Shown here: in pieces, positions 24,979 through 32,948 of the stretch
Position numbering within the stretch: the stretch's first letter is position 1
How the letters are laid out: each line of letters starts with the position of its first letter
DNA from: Arthrobacter sp. Soil764
GTDB taxonomy: Bacteria > Actinomycetota > Actinomycetes > Actinomycetales > Micrococcaceae
DNA: 64,000 nucleotides
Assembly: GCF_001428075.1 (NCBI RefSeq)
Contig: NZ_LMSI01000001.1
Location: forward strand, 411,512 to 475,511
Direction: 5' to 3'
The notes under the pieces: model-generated
Database searches by the model: none
What the model saw: the letters and a program-made list of their open reading frames with translations, nothing else
Told to the model about the DNA's origin: nothing
Translations under genes and position numbers: made by a program

Positions 24979-26384
24979 TGACCACCGAAGCAGTTCTCCC
25001 GGCAGACCTGGAAACGGCCCTGCCCACCACGCTCTTCCGGTTTGCCACGGCAGGATCGGTCGACGACGGCAAGTCCACCTTGGTGGGCCGCCTCCTCCAC
25101 GATTCCAAGGCCATCCTGGCTGACCAGCTCGACGCCGTTGCCCGCACCTCCGCGGACCGCGGCTTCGGCGGGGAAAAGGGCGGCATCGACCTGGCCCTGC
25201 TGACCGACGGCCTCCGCGCCGAGCGCGAACAGGGCATCACCATCGACGTGGCCTACCGCTACTTCGCCACCGACCAGCGCAGCTTCATCCTGGCTGACTG
25301 CCCCGGGCACGTGCAGTACACCAAAAACACGGTGACCGGCGCGTCCACTGCGGATGCCGTCGTCGTCCTCATTGACGCCCGCAAGGGTGTCCTGGAGCAG
25401 ACCCGCCGGCACCTGTCCGTGCTGCAGCTGCTGCGCGTGGCGCACGTGATCGTGGCCGTGAACAAGATCGACCTGGTGGACTTCAGCGAGTCCGTGTTCC
25501 GGGACATTGAAGCCGACGTGCAGCAGGTGGGCCGCGAGCTGGGCCTCGGCTCGGACGGAATCTCCGACCTGCTGGTCATCCCGGTGTCCGCCCTCGACGG
25601 CGACAACGTGGTGGAGCGCTCCGAGCGCACGCCCTGGTACACCGGCCCCGCGCTGCTCGAGGTCCTCGAGACCCTCCCGGCAGCTGACGAACTGGAAAGC
25701 CACCTGGAAAGCTTCCGCTTCCCGGTGCAGCTGGTCATCCGGCCGCAGGGAGCCCTGGCTCCCGACGCCGTCGCCGCCGGCCTGGACGTGGAAGCCTACC
25801 GCGACTACCGCGCGTACGCCGGCCAGATCACCGAAGGCTCCGTGAAGGTGGGGGACCAGGTGTCCGTGCTGACACCGGGCCAGTCGCCGCGGACCACCAC
25901 AGTGGTGGGCATCGACTTCGCCGGTGCCTCCCTGGAGGAGGCCGCCGCGCCGCAGTCCGTGGCCATCCGGCTGGCAGACGAGTTCGACGTCGCCCGCGGT
26001 GACACCATCGCCGCCGCCGGCACCGTCCGCGAGGCCTCCGCCGACCTCTACGCCGCCCTGTGCTGGCTGTCCCCGAAGCCGCTGCGCGAAGGCCAGAAGG
26101 TGCTGGTCAAGCACGGCACCCGCACGGTGCAGGCCATGGTCCGCAGCGTCTCCGGCAAGCTGGACCTGGCCACCTTCAAGCTCGAGGGTGCCTCAAACCT
26201 GGAGCTGAACGACATCGGCCACGCCCAGCTCCGGCTCGCCGCCCCGCTGCCGCTGGAGAACTACCTGCACCACCGCCGTACGGGCGCGTTCCTGGTCATC
26301 GATCCGCTGGACGGCAACACGCTGGCCGCAGGCCTGGTCAAGGACCACCCGGGCGACCACGAGGACGAGCGCTACAGCATCTAG
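24978..26384 (+). CDS. cysN: Sulfate adenylyltransferase subunit 1 (GTPase)
   Basis: 468 residues; EF-Tu-like regulatory GTPase whose GTP hydrolysis drives sulfate activation by CysD. GTPase motifs are GSVDDGKST (26-34), DCPGH (107-111) and NKID (162-165). No C-terminal APS kinase domain is fused, so the pathway goes through APS directly to the CysH-type reductase. The start codon shares its A with the cysD stop (TAATG). It is the last gene of the operon; a long hairpin follows. Confidence 0.96.
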   Translation: MTTEAVLPADLETALPTTLFRFATAGSVDDGKSTLVGRLLHDSKAILADQLDAVARTSADRGFGGEKGGIDLALLTDGLRAEREQGITIDVAYRYFATDQRSFILADCPGHVQYTKNTVTGASTADAVVVLIDARKGVLEQTRRHLSVLQLLRVAHVIVAVNKIDLVDFSESVFRDIEADVQQVGRELGLGSDGISDLLVIPVSALDGDNVVERSERTPWYTGPALLEVLETLPAADELESHLESFRFPVQLVIRPQGALAPDAVAAGLDVEAYRDYRAYAGQITEGSVKVGDQVSVLTPGQSPRTTTVVGIDFAGASLEEAAAPQSVAIRLADEFDVARGDTIAAAGTVREASADLYAALCWLSPKPLREGQKVLVKHGTRTVQAMVRSVSGKLDLATFKLEGASNLELNDIGHAQLRLAAPLPLENYLHHRRTGAFLVIDPLDGNTLAAGLVKDHPGDHEDERYSI

Positions 26385-26394
26385 TTCTTCCCCG

Positions 26395-26461
26395 AAATCG
26401 CCGGACCAGTGCGAGGGTCGCCGTATCGCTACGGCTACCACGCACCGTTCCGGCGATTTCG
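26395..26461. terminator. Long hairpin between convergent cysN and SRPBCC genes
   Basis: GAAATCGCCGGA (26395-26406) pairs with TCCGGCGATTTC (26450-26461). Within it GTGCG pairs with CGCAC, and GCCGTA-TCGC-TACGGC (26421-26436) closes the tip. The 67-bp element sits between two converging genes and may be a bidirectional terminator. Its size and nested form are similar to the 62- and 68-bp repeat families, but its sequence is unrelated and no second copy is in the window. Confidence 0.6.
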
Positions 26462-26472
26462 TGCTTCCCGGG

Positions 26473-26907
26473 CTACTGGCTTTCCAGGATCGTCTTGAGC
26501 TTCCGCAGGTCCTTCCGGTTCTCGCGGCGCATCATCGGTGCCATGACCAGCCCGGCCAGCCGTGAGAAACCTGATGGGCGGCCGCTGTTGCCAAGGGTCA
26601 TCCGGGTCCCGCCGTCGTCGTCCGTCCACGTGTAGGTGGTCTGCATGGGGAACGGGCCCTGGGCGGTGCGCATCACCAGCTTCCTGCCCGGGACGTACTC
26701 CACGAACTCGTAGGTGTAGTTCAGCTCCCGGCCCAGGAACCTGGCAGTGAAAGCTGCCTTGGAGCCCACACCAAGGGGACCGTCAGTGAGCCGCTGCGAC
26801 TTGTGGATGTTGACGTACCACTGGGGCGCGTTGTCCGGGTTGGCCACGTAGTCCGCCACCTGGGTGCGTGGCCGGTTGATGACAACCTCGGTCTGGACGT
26901 TCACCAC
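26473..26907 (-). CDS. SRPBCC-family (polyketide cyclase-like) protein
   Basis: 144 residues with the START/SRPBCC pattern: VVINRPRTQVADYVANPDNAPQWYVNI at the N-terminus, a middle strand pair around FLGRELNYTYEFVEYVPGRKLVM and a C-terminal helix RRENRKDLRKLKTILESQ. The fold binds hydrophobic ligands in a deep pocket; no catalytic residues can be assigned. I chose the GTG at 26907 because GAGGAG lies eight bases upstream and the fold begins there, although the frame is open to 27105. It is divergent from rtcB across about 70 bases. Confidence 0.8.
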   Translation of the reverse strand: MVNVQTEVVINRPRTQVADYVANPDNAPQWYVNIHKSQRLTDGPLGVGSKAAFTARFLGRELNYTYEFVEYVPGRKLVMRTAQGPFPMQTTYTWTDDDGGTRMTLGNSGRPSGFSRLAGLVMAPMMRRENRKDLRKLKTILESQ

Positions 26908-26976
26908 GGTGGCTTCTCCTCTGTAGAGTGCGGGGATACCTACGTTAGTCCTCGGCAACGCAGCGGGAGGCGAAGC

Positions 26977-28143
26977 ATGGAGACCATCAGCCCCAAGCTC
27001 CTGAACTGGGCGTCCATCCTGGATGACAAGACCCGCGAGCAGGCGGTAACGACCGCGCGCCTGCCGTTCATCTACCCGCACCTGGCGCTGCTGCCGGACG
27101 CACACCTGGGCAAGGGCGCCACCGTGGGCTCGGTCATCCCCACACTGCGGGCCATCATTCCGGCTGCAGTGGGCGTGGACATCGGCTGCGGCATGATTGC
27201 GGTCCGCACCCAGTACTCGGTGAAGGACCTGCCGAAGGACCGGAAACGCCTCCGCGAGGACATCGAGCGGGTCATCCCGTTGTCAGCAGGCCACAATAAC
27301 CGGCAGGTCCTGCCCACCGCGGAGCCGCGGATCGCCGAGCTGAAACAACGGGCCGCGAAGGCCGGCTTCAACCCGGGGCAGTACGTTGCCAAGTGGGAGC
27401 TGCAGCTGGGGTCCCTGGGCTCGGGGAACCACTTCATCGAGGTCTCCGCAGATGAGGACGACGGCGTGTGGCTCTTTCTGCATTCAGGCTCGCGGGGCAT
27501 CGGCAACAGGATCGCCCAGCACCACATCGGCGTCGCCCAACACGTCAGCCGGAAGAACCAGGTCTACCTTCCTGACCCGGACCTCGCGTACCTGGACGAG
27601 GATACCCCGCAGTTCGAGCGGTACATCGCCGAGCTGCGCTGGGCCCAGCACTTCGCCCTGCTGAACCGGGAGGAGATGATGGACCGCGTGGCCGCCCAGT
27701 TCAGCCGCTGGGTGGGAGGGCAGGTGCGTGAACGCGAGCGGATCAACTGCCACCACAACTTCACGGAGCAGGAGACGCATTACGGGAAAACGGTGTGGGT
27801 GTCCCGGAAGGGGGCCATCAAGGCCGGCCCCGGCGATCCCGGACTGATCCCGGGGTCCATGGGAACGGCGTCGTACGTGGTGGAGGGCCGAGGCAACCAG
27901 GCGTCGCTGAACTCCTCGCCGCACGGCGCGGGGCGTGAATACTCCCGGAATGCTGCCCGGAAGACGTTCACGCTGGAGGAACTGAAACGGGCCATGCGGG
28001 GAATCGAGTTCCGCGCCTCGGAAGCCTTCATTGATGAAATCCCGGCTGCCTACAAGCCGATCGACCAGGTCATGCAGGACGCCGCGGACCTGGTAACGGT
28101 GCGGCACAAGCTGCGGCAGCTGGTCAACGTCAAAGGCAACTGA
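26977..28143 (+). CDS. rtcB: RtcB-family RNA ligase
   Basis: 388 residues. The Mn2+-binding VGVDIGCGM (66-73, Asp68 and Cys71), GSGNHFIEV, FLHSGSRGIGN, NCHHNF and the guanylylated His region SSPHGAGR (His316) are all present. RtcB joins 2',3'-cyclic phosphate or 3'-phosphate RNA ends to 5'-OH ends using GTP; in bacteria it is linked to RNA repair. No RtcA cyclase, archease or RtcR regulator is adjacent. The ATG at 26977 follows GGGAGG by six bases. It lies within the sulfur region without an obvious functional link. Confidence 0.93.
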   Translation: METISPKLLNWASILDDKTREQAVTTARLPFIYPHLALLPDAHLGKGATVGSVIPTLRAIIPAAVGVDIGCGMIAVRTQYSVKDLPKDRKRLREDIERVIPLSAGHNNRQVLPTAEPRIAELKQRAAKAGFNPGQYVAKWELQLGSLGSGNHFIEVSADEDDGVWLFLHSGSRGIGNRIAQHHIGVAQHVSRKNQVYLPDPDLAYLDEDTPQFERYIAELRWAQHFALLNREEMMDRVAAQFSRWVGGQVRERERINCHHNFTEQETHYGKTVWVSRKGAIKAGPGDPGLIPGSMGTASYVVEGRGNQASLNSSPHGAGREYSRNAARKTFTLEELKRAMRGIEFRASEAFIDEIPAAYKPIDQVMQDAADLVTVRHKLRQLVNVKGN

Positions 28144-28217
28144 TTCCTGAAAACCACGCAGTACCGCAACTGAATATGACGCTGGATGAACGTGCGTGAC
28201 CCCCCGTTTCCGCTTCA

Positions 28218-28253
28218 TTGAACGGGTTTGGGCCACTCCCTATGGTGAAACAA
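28218..28253 (+). promoter_or_regulatory. Leaderless promoter of the sulfonate-type ABC importer
   Basis: TTGAAC (28218-28223), a 17-base spacer and TATGGT (28241-28246) form a near-consensus promoter. The ATG at 28253 follows after six bases, so the message probably starts at the initiation codon. Confidence 0.7.
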
Positions 28254-29404
28254 TGACTAGTTCCAAGCCCGGGATGACCCGCATCGTGGCAGGCGAAAGC
28301 GCGGTCCCCACGCGCAGGCGCGCCGTCGAGGCTGCCTTGGCCATCGGGCTGGTCCTGCTGATCGCCCTTGGCGCCATCGTGGCCTCGAACATTTCCCGCA
28401 ACACCGAGGCCCAGGCGGCCGAACCCACCCCCGCCACGGAACTGAAGCTGGGCTACTTCGGCAACATCACCCACGCCCCGGCACTTGTGGGCGTCAAAAA
28501 AGGGTTCCTTGCCGATGCCCTGGGCAGCACCAGGCTCAGCACCGAAACCTTCAACGCCGGACCGGCCGCCATCGAAGCCCTGAACGCCGGCGCCATCGAC
28601 GCCGCCTACATCGGCCCCAACCCGGCCATCAACTCGTTCGCCAAGAGCCAAGGCCAGTCCGTGCGCGTGATTGCCGGAGCCGCGGCCGGCGGTGCGCAGC
28701 TGGTGGTGAAGCCGGAGATCAACTCGGCGGCAGACCTGAAGGGGAAGACCCTCGCGTCGCCGCAGCTTGGCGGCACCCAGGATGTGGCCCTCCGCTCCTG
28801 GCTTGCCAAACAGGGCTACAAGACCAACGTGGACGGCAGCGGGGACGTGGCCATCAACCCCACGGACAACGCGCAGACCCTGAAGCTGTTCCAGGACGGA
28901 AAGCTCGACGGCGCGTGGTTGCCTGAGCCGTGGGCGTCACGCCTGGTGCTCCAAGCCGGCGCCAAGGTGCTGGTGGACGAAAAGGACCTTTGGGATGGAA
29001 CCGGCACCGGCAAGCCCGGCGAGTTCCCCACCACCATCCTGATCGTGAACCAGAAGTTCGCATCCGACCACCCGGACACCGTCAGGGCCCTGCTCAAAGG
29101 CAACGCCGAATCGGTGGCCTGGCTGAATTCGGCGCCGGCAGACCAGAAGGCGGAGCTCATCAACTCCGCCCTGCAGGAAGCCGCCGGGGCAGAGCTGCCG
29201 GGCGACGTCCTCACCCGGTCCCTGGCGAACATCACGTTCACCCTCAACCCCCTGGCCGGCAGCTACCCCAAGCTCCTCCAGGACGGCGTCGACGCGGGCA
29301 CCACCAAGAAGGCCGACATCAACGGCCTCTTCGACCTCCAGGCCCTCAACCAGGTCACCGGCGGCACCCACAAGATTTCTGCGGCCGGCCTCGGCCAGGA
29401 CTGA
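28253..29404 (+). CDS. Sulfonate/nitrate/taurine-type ABC importer, binding protein
   Basis: 383 residues. The mature part matches SsuA/TauA/NrtA binding proteins: LKLGYFGNITHAPALVGVKKGFLADALG, DAAYIGPNPAINSF, LKGKTLASPQLGGTQDVALRSWLAKQG and GAWLPEPWASRLV. The N-terminus is unusual: a basic segment and one hydrophobic helix (about residues 26-45, AALAIGLVLLIALGAIVASN) with no lipobox cysteine, so it may stay as a membrane anchor or be cleaved near AQAAEP. Position beside cysN and cysG favours sulfonates, but nitrate-type specificity is not excluded. The start is fixed by the promoter six bases upstream. Confidence 0.87.
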   Translation: MTSSKPGMTRIVAGESAVPTRRRAVEAALAIGLVLLIALGAIVASNISRNTEAQAAEPTPATELKLGYFGNITHAPALVGVKKGFLADALGSTRLSTETFNAGPAAIEALNAGAIDAAYIGPNPAINSFAKSQGQSVRVIAGAAAGGAQLVVKPEINSAADLKGKTLASPQLGGTQDVALRSWLAKQGYKTNVDGSGDVAINPTDNAQTLKLFQDGKLDGAWLPEPWASRLVLQAGAKVLVDEKDLWDGTGTGKPGEFPTTILIVNQKFASDHPDTVRALLKGNAESVAWLNSAPADQKAELINSALQEAAGAELPGDVLTRSLANITFTLNPLAGSYPKLLQDGVDAGTTKKADINGLFDLQALNQVTGGTHKISAAGLGQD

Positions 29405-29431
29405 CCCACCCCACTACCTAAGGACGGCACC

Positions 29432-30157
29432 ATGCCAGTCGTACTGGAACACCTGGGCAAGCGCTTCGGCGACGGCGCCCCGGTACTGGACGACGTCAAC
29501 GCCAACATCAGGCAGGGCGAGTTCGTTGCCCTCCTCGGTGCCTCCGGCTGCGGCAAATCCACCCTCCTGAACATCATCGCGGGACTTGAAGCGCCGACGT
29601 CGGGCGCCCTGGAAGTGCCCAGCGACGGCGCCGCCTTCATGTTCCAGGACGCCGCCCTCTTCCCGTGGCTGACTGCCCGGGAGAACATCGAACTTGCGCT
29701 AAAGCTGCGCGGGGTGGGCAAGGCCGAACGCCGCACCAAGGCGCAGGAACTCCTGGAACTGGTCCACCTGGGCACAGCGGGGGACAAGCGCCCGCACGAG
29801 CTCTCCGGCGGCATGCGGCAGCGCGTCTCGCTGGCCCGGTCGCTGGCCCAGGACCGGCAGCTGCTGCTTATGGACGAGCCGTTTGCCGCGCTGGACGCCA
29901 TCACCCGCGACCTGCTGCACGATGAGCTGGAGCGCATCTGGAAGGAAACCGGGCGGACCATCGTGTTCGTCACCCACAACGTCCGCGAGGCCGTCCGGCT
30001 GGGCCAGCGCGTCCTGCTGCTGTCCTCCCGCCCCGGCCGCGTGGTCCAGGAATGGGCCGTCACCGAGGAACACCGAACCGATGCCGGGCTCGCCGGCCAG
30101 CTGACCGGGGTCATCACCGCCCGGCTGCGGGAGGAGATTCGCCGCCATGCCAAGTAA
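29432..30157 (+). CDS. Sulfonate/nitrate/taurine-type ABC importer, ATPase
   Basis: 241 residues. Walker A GASGCGKST (36-44), FMFQDAALFPWLTARENIELAL (Q-loop region), signature LSGGMRQRVSLARSLAQ and Walker B LLLMDEPFAALDAITRDLL are of the SsuB/TauB type. It lies 27 bases after the binding protein gene and its end overlaps the permease start by 11 bases, so the three are translationally linked. Confidence 0.92.
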   Translation: MPVVLEHLGKRFGDGAPVLDDVNANIRQGEFVALLGASGCGKSTLLNIIAGLEAPTSGALEVPSDGAAFMFQDAALFPWLTARENIELALKLRGVGKAERRTKAQELLELVHLGTAGDKRPHELSGGMRQRVSLARSLAQDRQLLLMDEPFAALDAITRDLLHDELERIWKETGRTIVFVTHNVREAVRLGQRVLLLSSRPGRVVQEWAVTEEHRTDAGLAGQLTGVITARLREEIRRHAK

Positions 30158-31091
30158 CCCCACCCCTCTCGCTGAAGCACCGTCCGAGCCCGAGACCCGG
30201 CACGTCCATGCCGCTTTGACCCGGACGTCCACCGGTCATGAGGACCTCCGGGAACTTGAATCCGGCCTGGACTCGCTGCAGTCCGACGCCGACCGCAAAC
30301 ACCGCATCGAATGGAGCCGCATCCTGCTGCCCGTGGCCGCGCTGGTGGTCCTGGTGCTCGTGTGGCAGTTCTATGTGTCCCTGGGCGTCAAACGGCGCGA
30401 CCTGGTTCCCGGGCCGCTGGACGTGGTGACCCAGATGGGGGTGCTGTGGAGTGACGGCAAGCTCCAGGAGTCGGTGTGGACATCACTGCAGCGCGGGCTG
30501 GTGGGCTTCCTGATTTCGGTGGCCATCGCCACACCGGTAGGGCTGCTGCTGGCACAGGTGGCACCGCTGCGCCGCGCCTTCGGGCCCCTGATTTCAGGCC
30601 TGCAGGTCCTGCCCTCGGTTGCCTGGGTTCCGGCCGCGATCATCTGGTTCGGCCTCACCGATGCCACTGTGTATTTTGTGGTGTTCATGGGTGCCATCCC
30701 GTCCATCATCAATGGGCTCATCTCCGGCGTGGACCAGATCCCGCCGCAGTACCGGCGCGTGGGCACAGTCCTGGGCGCGTCCCGGCTGCAGATGGCCCTG
30801 CAGGTAATCCTCCCCGCCGCGCTGCCCGGCTACCTGGGCGGACTCAAGCAGGGCTGGGCCTTCTCCTGGCGCTCACTCATGGCCGCGGAAATCATCGCCG
30901 TGGGCGGCACCATCGGCTTCGGCCTGGGATCCCTCTTGGACCAGGGCCGGGACCTGTCCGACATGACCATTGTCATGGCTGCCATCCTGCTGATCCTCGC
31001 CGTCGGCATCCTGATCGAGCTGCTGGTCTTCGGCCCCATCGAGAAGCGCCTCCTGCGCCGCCGCGGCCTCCTGGCCGGCAGCACACGCTGA
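30147..31091 (+). CDS. Sulfonate/nitrate/taurine-type ABC importer, permease
   Basis: 314 residues. An unusually long hydrophilic N-terminus (about 55 residues) precedes helix 1, LLPVAALVVLVLVWQFYV. The core is SsuC/TauC-like, with PSVAWVPAAIIWFGLTDATVYFVVFMGAIPSIINGLISG and the coupling loop around RRVGTVLGASRLQMALQVILPAALPGYLGGLKQG. About six membrane helices are predicted by eye. The gene overlaps the ATPase end and closes the operon ahead of a clear terminator. Confidence 0.9.
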   Translation: MPSNPTPLAEAPSEPETRHVHAALTRTSTGHEDLRELESGLDSLQSDADRKHRIEWSRILLPVAALVVLVLVWQFYVSLGVKRRDLVPGPLDVVTQMGVLWSDGKLQESVWTSLQRGLVGFLISVAIATPVGLLLAQVAPLRRAFGPLISGLQVLPSVAWVPAAIIWFGLTDATVYFVVFMGAIPSIINGLISGVDQIPPQYRRVGTVLGASRLQMALQVILPAALPGYLGGLKQGWAFSWRSLMAAEIIAVGGTIGFGLGSLLDQGRDLSDMTIVMAAILLILAVGILIELLVFGPIEKRLLRRRGLLAGSTR

Positions 31092-31119
31092 CCCACCCCA
31101 TTCCTCAAGGCACCTTAGG

Positions 31120-31155
31120 AGCCCGACGGCGAGTCCCGCCGTCGGGCTCTTCGCT
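31120..31155 (+). terminator. Intrinsic terminator after the ABC importer operon
   Basis: GCCCGACGGCG (31121-31131) pairs perfectly with CGCCGTCGGGC (31137-31147) over a 5-base loop and is followed by TCTTCGCTTTCC. It lies 29 bases after the permease stop. Confidence 0.8.
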
Positions 31156-31174
31156 TTCCTGCTTCGACGGAACC

Positions 31175-31242
31175 GGGGCACTTTGACACGGACACGCCGG
31201 GGTTTCCGACCAGTTCGACGCCGGGACGCCCCAAAGTGCCCC
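31175..31242 (-). repeat. 68-bp inverted-repeat element, copy C (inverted)
   Basis: It starts GGGGCACTTTGACACGGAC and ends CCCCAAAGTGCCCC, that is, copies A and B read on the opposite strand. The conserved 20-base end seen on the right of A and B is on the left here. It lies between the ABC importer terminator and an SRPBCC gene. Confidence 0.88.
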
Positions 31243-31274
31243 ACGACCGCGGCAGCTGCGGAGGCAAGCCGTGG

Positions 31275-31287
31275 CAGACTGGCGCCA
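31275..31287 (+). promoter_or_regulatory. -10 element of SRPBCC gene, leaderless-type
   Basis: CAGACT (31275-31280) is six bases upstream of the ATG, inside GTGGCAGACTGG, which also precedes menD at the same distance. No ribosome binding site is present. Confidence 0.45.
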
Positions 31288-31748
31288 TGACCGCCAGCTT
31301 TATGTGCCGCACCGAATCCCAGCTTCCGGCGGAGCGGCTCTTCGACCTGGCGCGCAGCATCGACGTGCACGTGGAATCCCAGCGGACGTCGGGGGAGCGG
31401 GCGGTGTCAGGCGTGACAAGCGGGCTCATCGGGGAAGGCCAAGAGGTGACATGGCGGGCCCGGCACTTCGGCATTCCGCTCACCATGACCAGCCGGATCA
31501 CCCGCCTGGACTTCCCCCGCAGCTTTACTGACGAACAGGTCAGGGGCCCCTTCAAGGCTTTCCGGCACGTCCATGAATTCGAGCCCACAGCCGCCGGGAG
31601 CATCATGATTGACCGGGTGGAGTTCACCGCGCCGCTGGGTCTGGTGGGCCGCGCCGTCGAACGGCTGTTCCTGGCGCGGTACCTGGAGCGGCTCATCGCC
31701 AGCCGGGGCCGTTTCCTCGCGGGCGGCGCAGATCGCCGGATCATCTAA
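31287..31748 (+). CDS. SRPBCC-family protein
   Basis: 153 residues. The opening FMCRTESQLPAERLFDLARSIDVHVESQ, the beta-strand GEGQEVTWRARHFGIPLTMTSRITRLDFPRSFTDEQVRGPFKAFRHVHEFEP and the closing RYLERLIASRGRFLA match ligand-binding SRPBCC proteins (cyclase/dehydrase or DUF-type). It probably binds a small hydrophobic molecule; no pathway is indicated by neighbours. The ATG at 31287 is selected over the longer frame from 31236 because of the -10 element and because the fold begins here. Confidence 0.75.
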   Translation: MTASFMCRTESQLPAERLFDLARSIDVHVESQRTSGERAVSGVTSGLIGEGQEVTWRARHFGIPLTMTSRITRLDFPRSFTDEQVRGPFKAFRHVHEFEPTAAGSIMIDRVEFTAPLGLVGRAVERLFLARYLERLIASRGRFLAGGADRRII

Positions 31749-31757
31749 CATCTAGGG

Positions 31758-32255
31758 CTACCCGAAGGGCGGCGGCCCAAGGATCTCGATCCCGCCGTGG
31801 GCCTCGCCGGATGCCCTAATCCGGCCGAAGTCCACCAGGCCTGAACCGTTCGGGGCATCAGAACCGGACAGTGGTTCGCTGGCTCCATCGTAGAAGGACT
31901 GGGCGCTGCCAGGCGTCTGCAGGCACAGGATCCGCGTGCCCTCCTGCAGCACCTTGAAGGCGTGCGGAAGGCCGCGGGGTGCCATGGCCAGGCCGCCGGC
32001 GGCAATCCGGTGCTCGGTGCCGTCCAGGTTCACCAGGATCTCGCCGGCCAAAACGTAGAGGGTTTCATCCGAGTCCGGGTGAGTGTGGAGCGGGGTGACC
32101 TTGTTGAGGGCCATCTCGTCCTCGAAGAGCAGGAACGCGCCGGCCGTCTCCTCCTGCCTGGCCTTCCAGGTGTGCACGCCGCCGCCGTAGAACCAGCGTC
32201 GTGGTCCTTCGCCGGGCTGGCGGACCAAAGATGCTGACACATTTTTCGTTTCCAT
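31758..32255 (-). CDS. Cupin-domain protein
   Basis: 165 residues. The first cupin motif TPLHTHPDSDETLYVLAGEILVNLDG carries the His, His and Glu metal ligands, and the second, PRGLPHAFKVL, supplies the last His. Single-domain cupins of this type are metal-dependent dioxygenases, isomerases or quercetinase-like enzymes; the substrate is not evident. It is divergent from the TetR gene with a perfect palindromic operator between, which implies induction by a small molecule that it may act upon. The ATG at 32255 follows GAGGCGAG; the open frame upstream runs through the operator. Confidence 0.83.
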   Translation of the reverse strand: METKNVSASLVRQPGEGPRRWFYGGGVHTWKARQEETAGAFLLFEDEMALNKVTPLHTHPDSDETLYVLAGEILVNLDGTEHRIAAGGLAMAPRGLPHAFKVLQEGTRILCLQTPGSAQSFYDGASEPLSGSDAPNGSGLVDFGRIRASGEAHGGIEILGPPPFG

Positions 32256-32283
32256 GCTGCTCGCCTCGATGCCCTGGGAAACT

Positions 32284-32305
32284 TTATGGGACGAATGTCC
32301 CATAA
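32284..32305. promoter_or_regulatory. Palindromic operator between cupin and TetR genes
   Basis: TTATGGGAC-GAAT-GTCCCATAA is a perfect 9-bp inverted repeat in the 65-base divergent intergenic region. Size, symmetry and location are typical of a TetR dimer site that represses both the regulator and the cupin gene. Confidence 0.75.
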
Positions 32306-32320
32306 CAAGACTGATGTACC

Positions 32321-32938
32321 ATGAAGAGCGTGTCAAGACCCTATGCGGACAGTGGACGAACCGGCCAGAAGCGCCGCACCATGGATGCGCTCGTCGCGGC
32401 GGCCAGGGCCCTTGTTGCCGCCGGCAGGGCGCCTACGGTGGACCAGGCTGCAGAGGCGGCAGGGGTAGCGCGGAGTACCGCCTACCGCTATTTCCCCGGC
32501 CAAAGGGAATTGCTCGCCGCGGCGCACCCCGAGACCGCGCGGGCCTCGATGCTGCCGGACGCTCCGCCCCTTGACGCGGCCGAACGGCTAAATGCCGTGG
32601 TGGTGGAGTTCACCCGCATGATCCTGGAAACCGAGGCACAGCAGCGGACCATGCTGCGCTTGTCGCTTGAGTCCACGGACGGCCCGGACCGGAGCCTGCC
32701 CCTGCGCCAGGGGCGCGCTATCGGCTGGCTGACCGAAGCGCTGATGCCGCTGCAGGGGGAACTGAGCGATGAGCAGATCCACAAACTGGTGCTGGCCATC
32801 CGCAGTGCCATCGGCATTGAAGCCCTGGTCTGGCTCACGGACGTGGGCGGGCTGGACCGGGAGGAGGCCATCGAATCAATGCGGTGGACCGCGGCCGCGT
32901 TGCTGGCCAAGGCGCAGACGGAGGGTCTGTGGCGTTGA
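32321..32938 (+). CDS. TetR-family repressor
   Basis: 205 residues. The N-terminal helix-turn-helix is clear: RRTMDALVAAARALVAAGRAPTVDQAAEAAGVARSTAYRYFPGQRELLAAA (about residues 18-68), with TAYRYF as the recognition-helix end. The C-terminal helical domain should bind an effector. It is divergent from the cupin gene with the palindromic operator in between, so autoregulation and control of the cupin gene are likely. Confidence 0.9.
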   Translation: MKSVSRPYADSGRTGQKRRTMDALVAAARALVAAGRAPTVDQAAEAAGVARSTAYRYFPGQRELLAAAHPETARASMLPDAPPLDAAERLNAVVVEFTRMILETEAQQRTMLRLSLESTDGPDRSLPLRQGRAIGWLTEALMPLQGELSDEQIHKLVLAIRSAIGIEALVWLTDVGGLDREEAIESMRWTAAALLAKAQTEGLWR

Positions 32939-32948
32939 CCGTCCGGAA

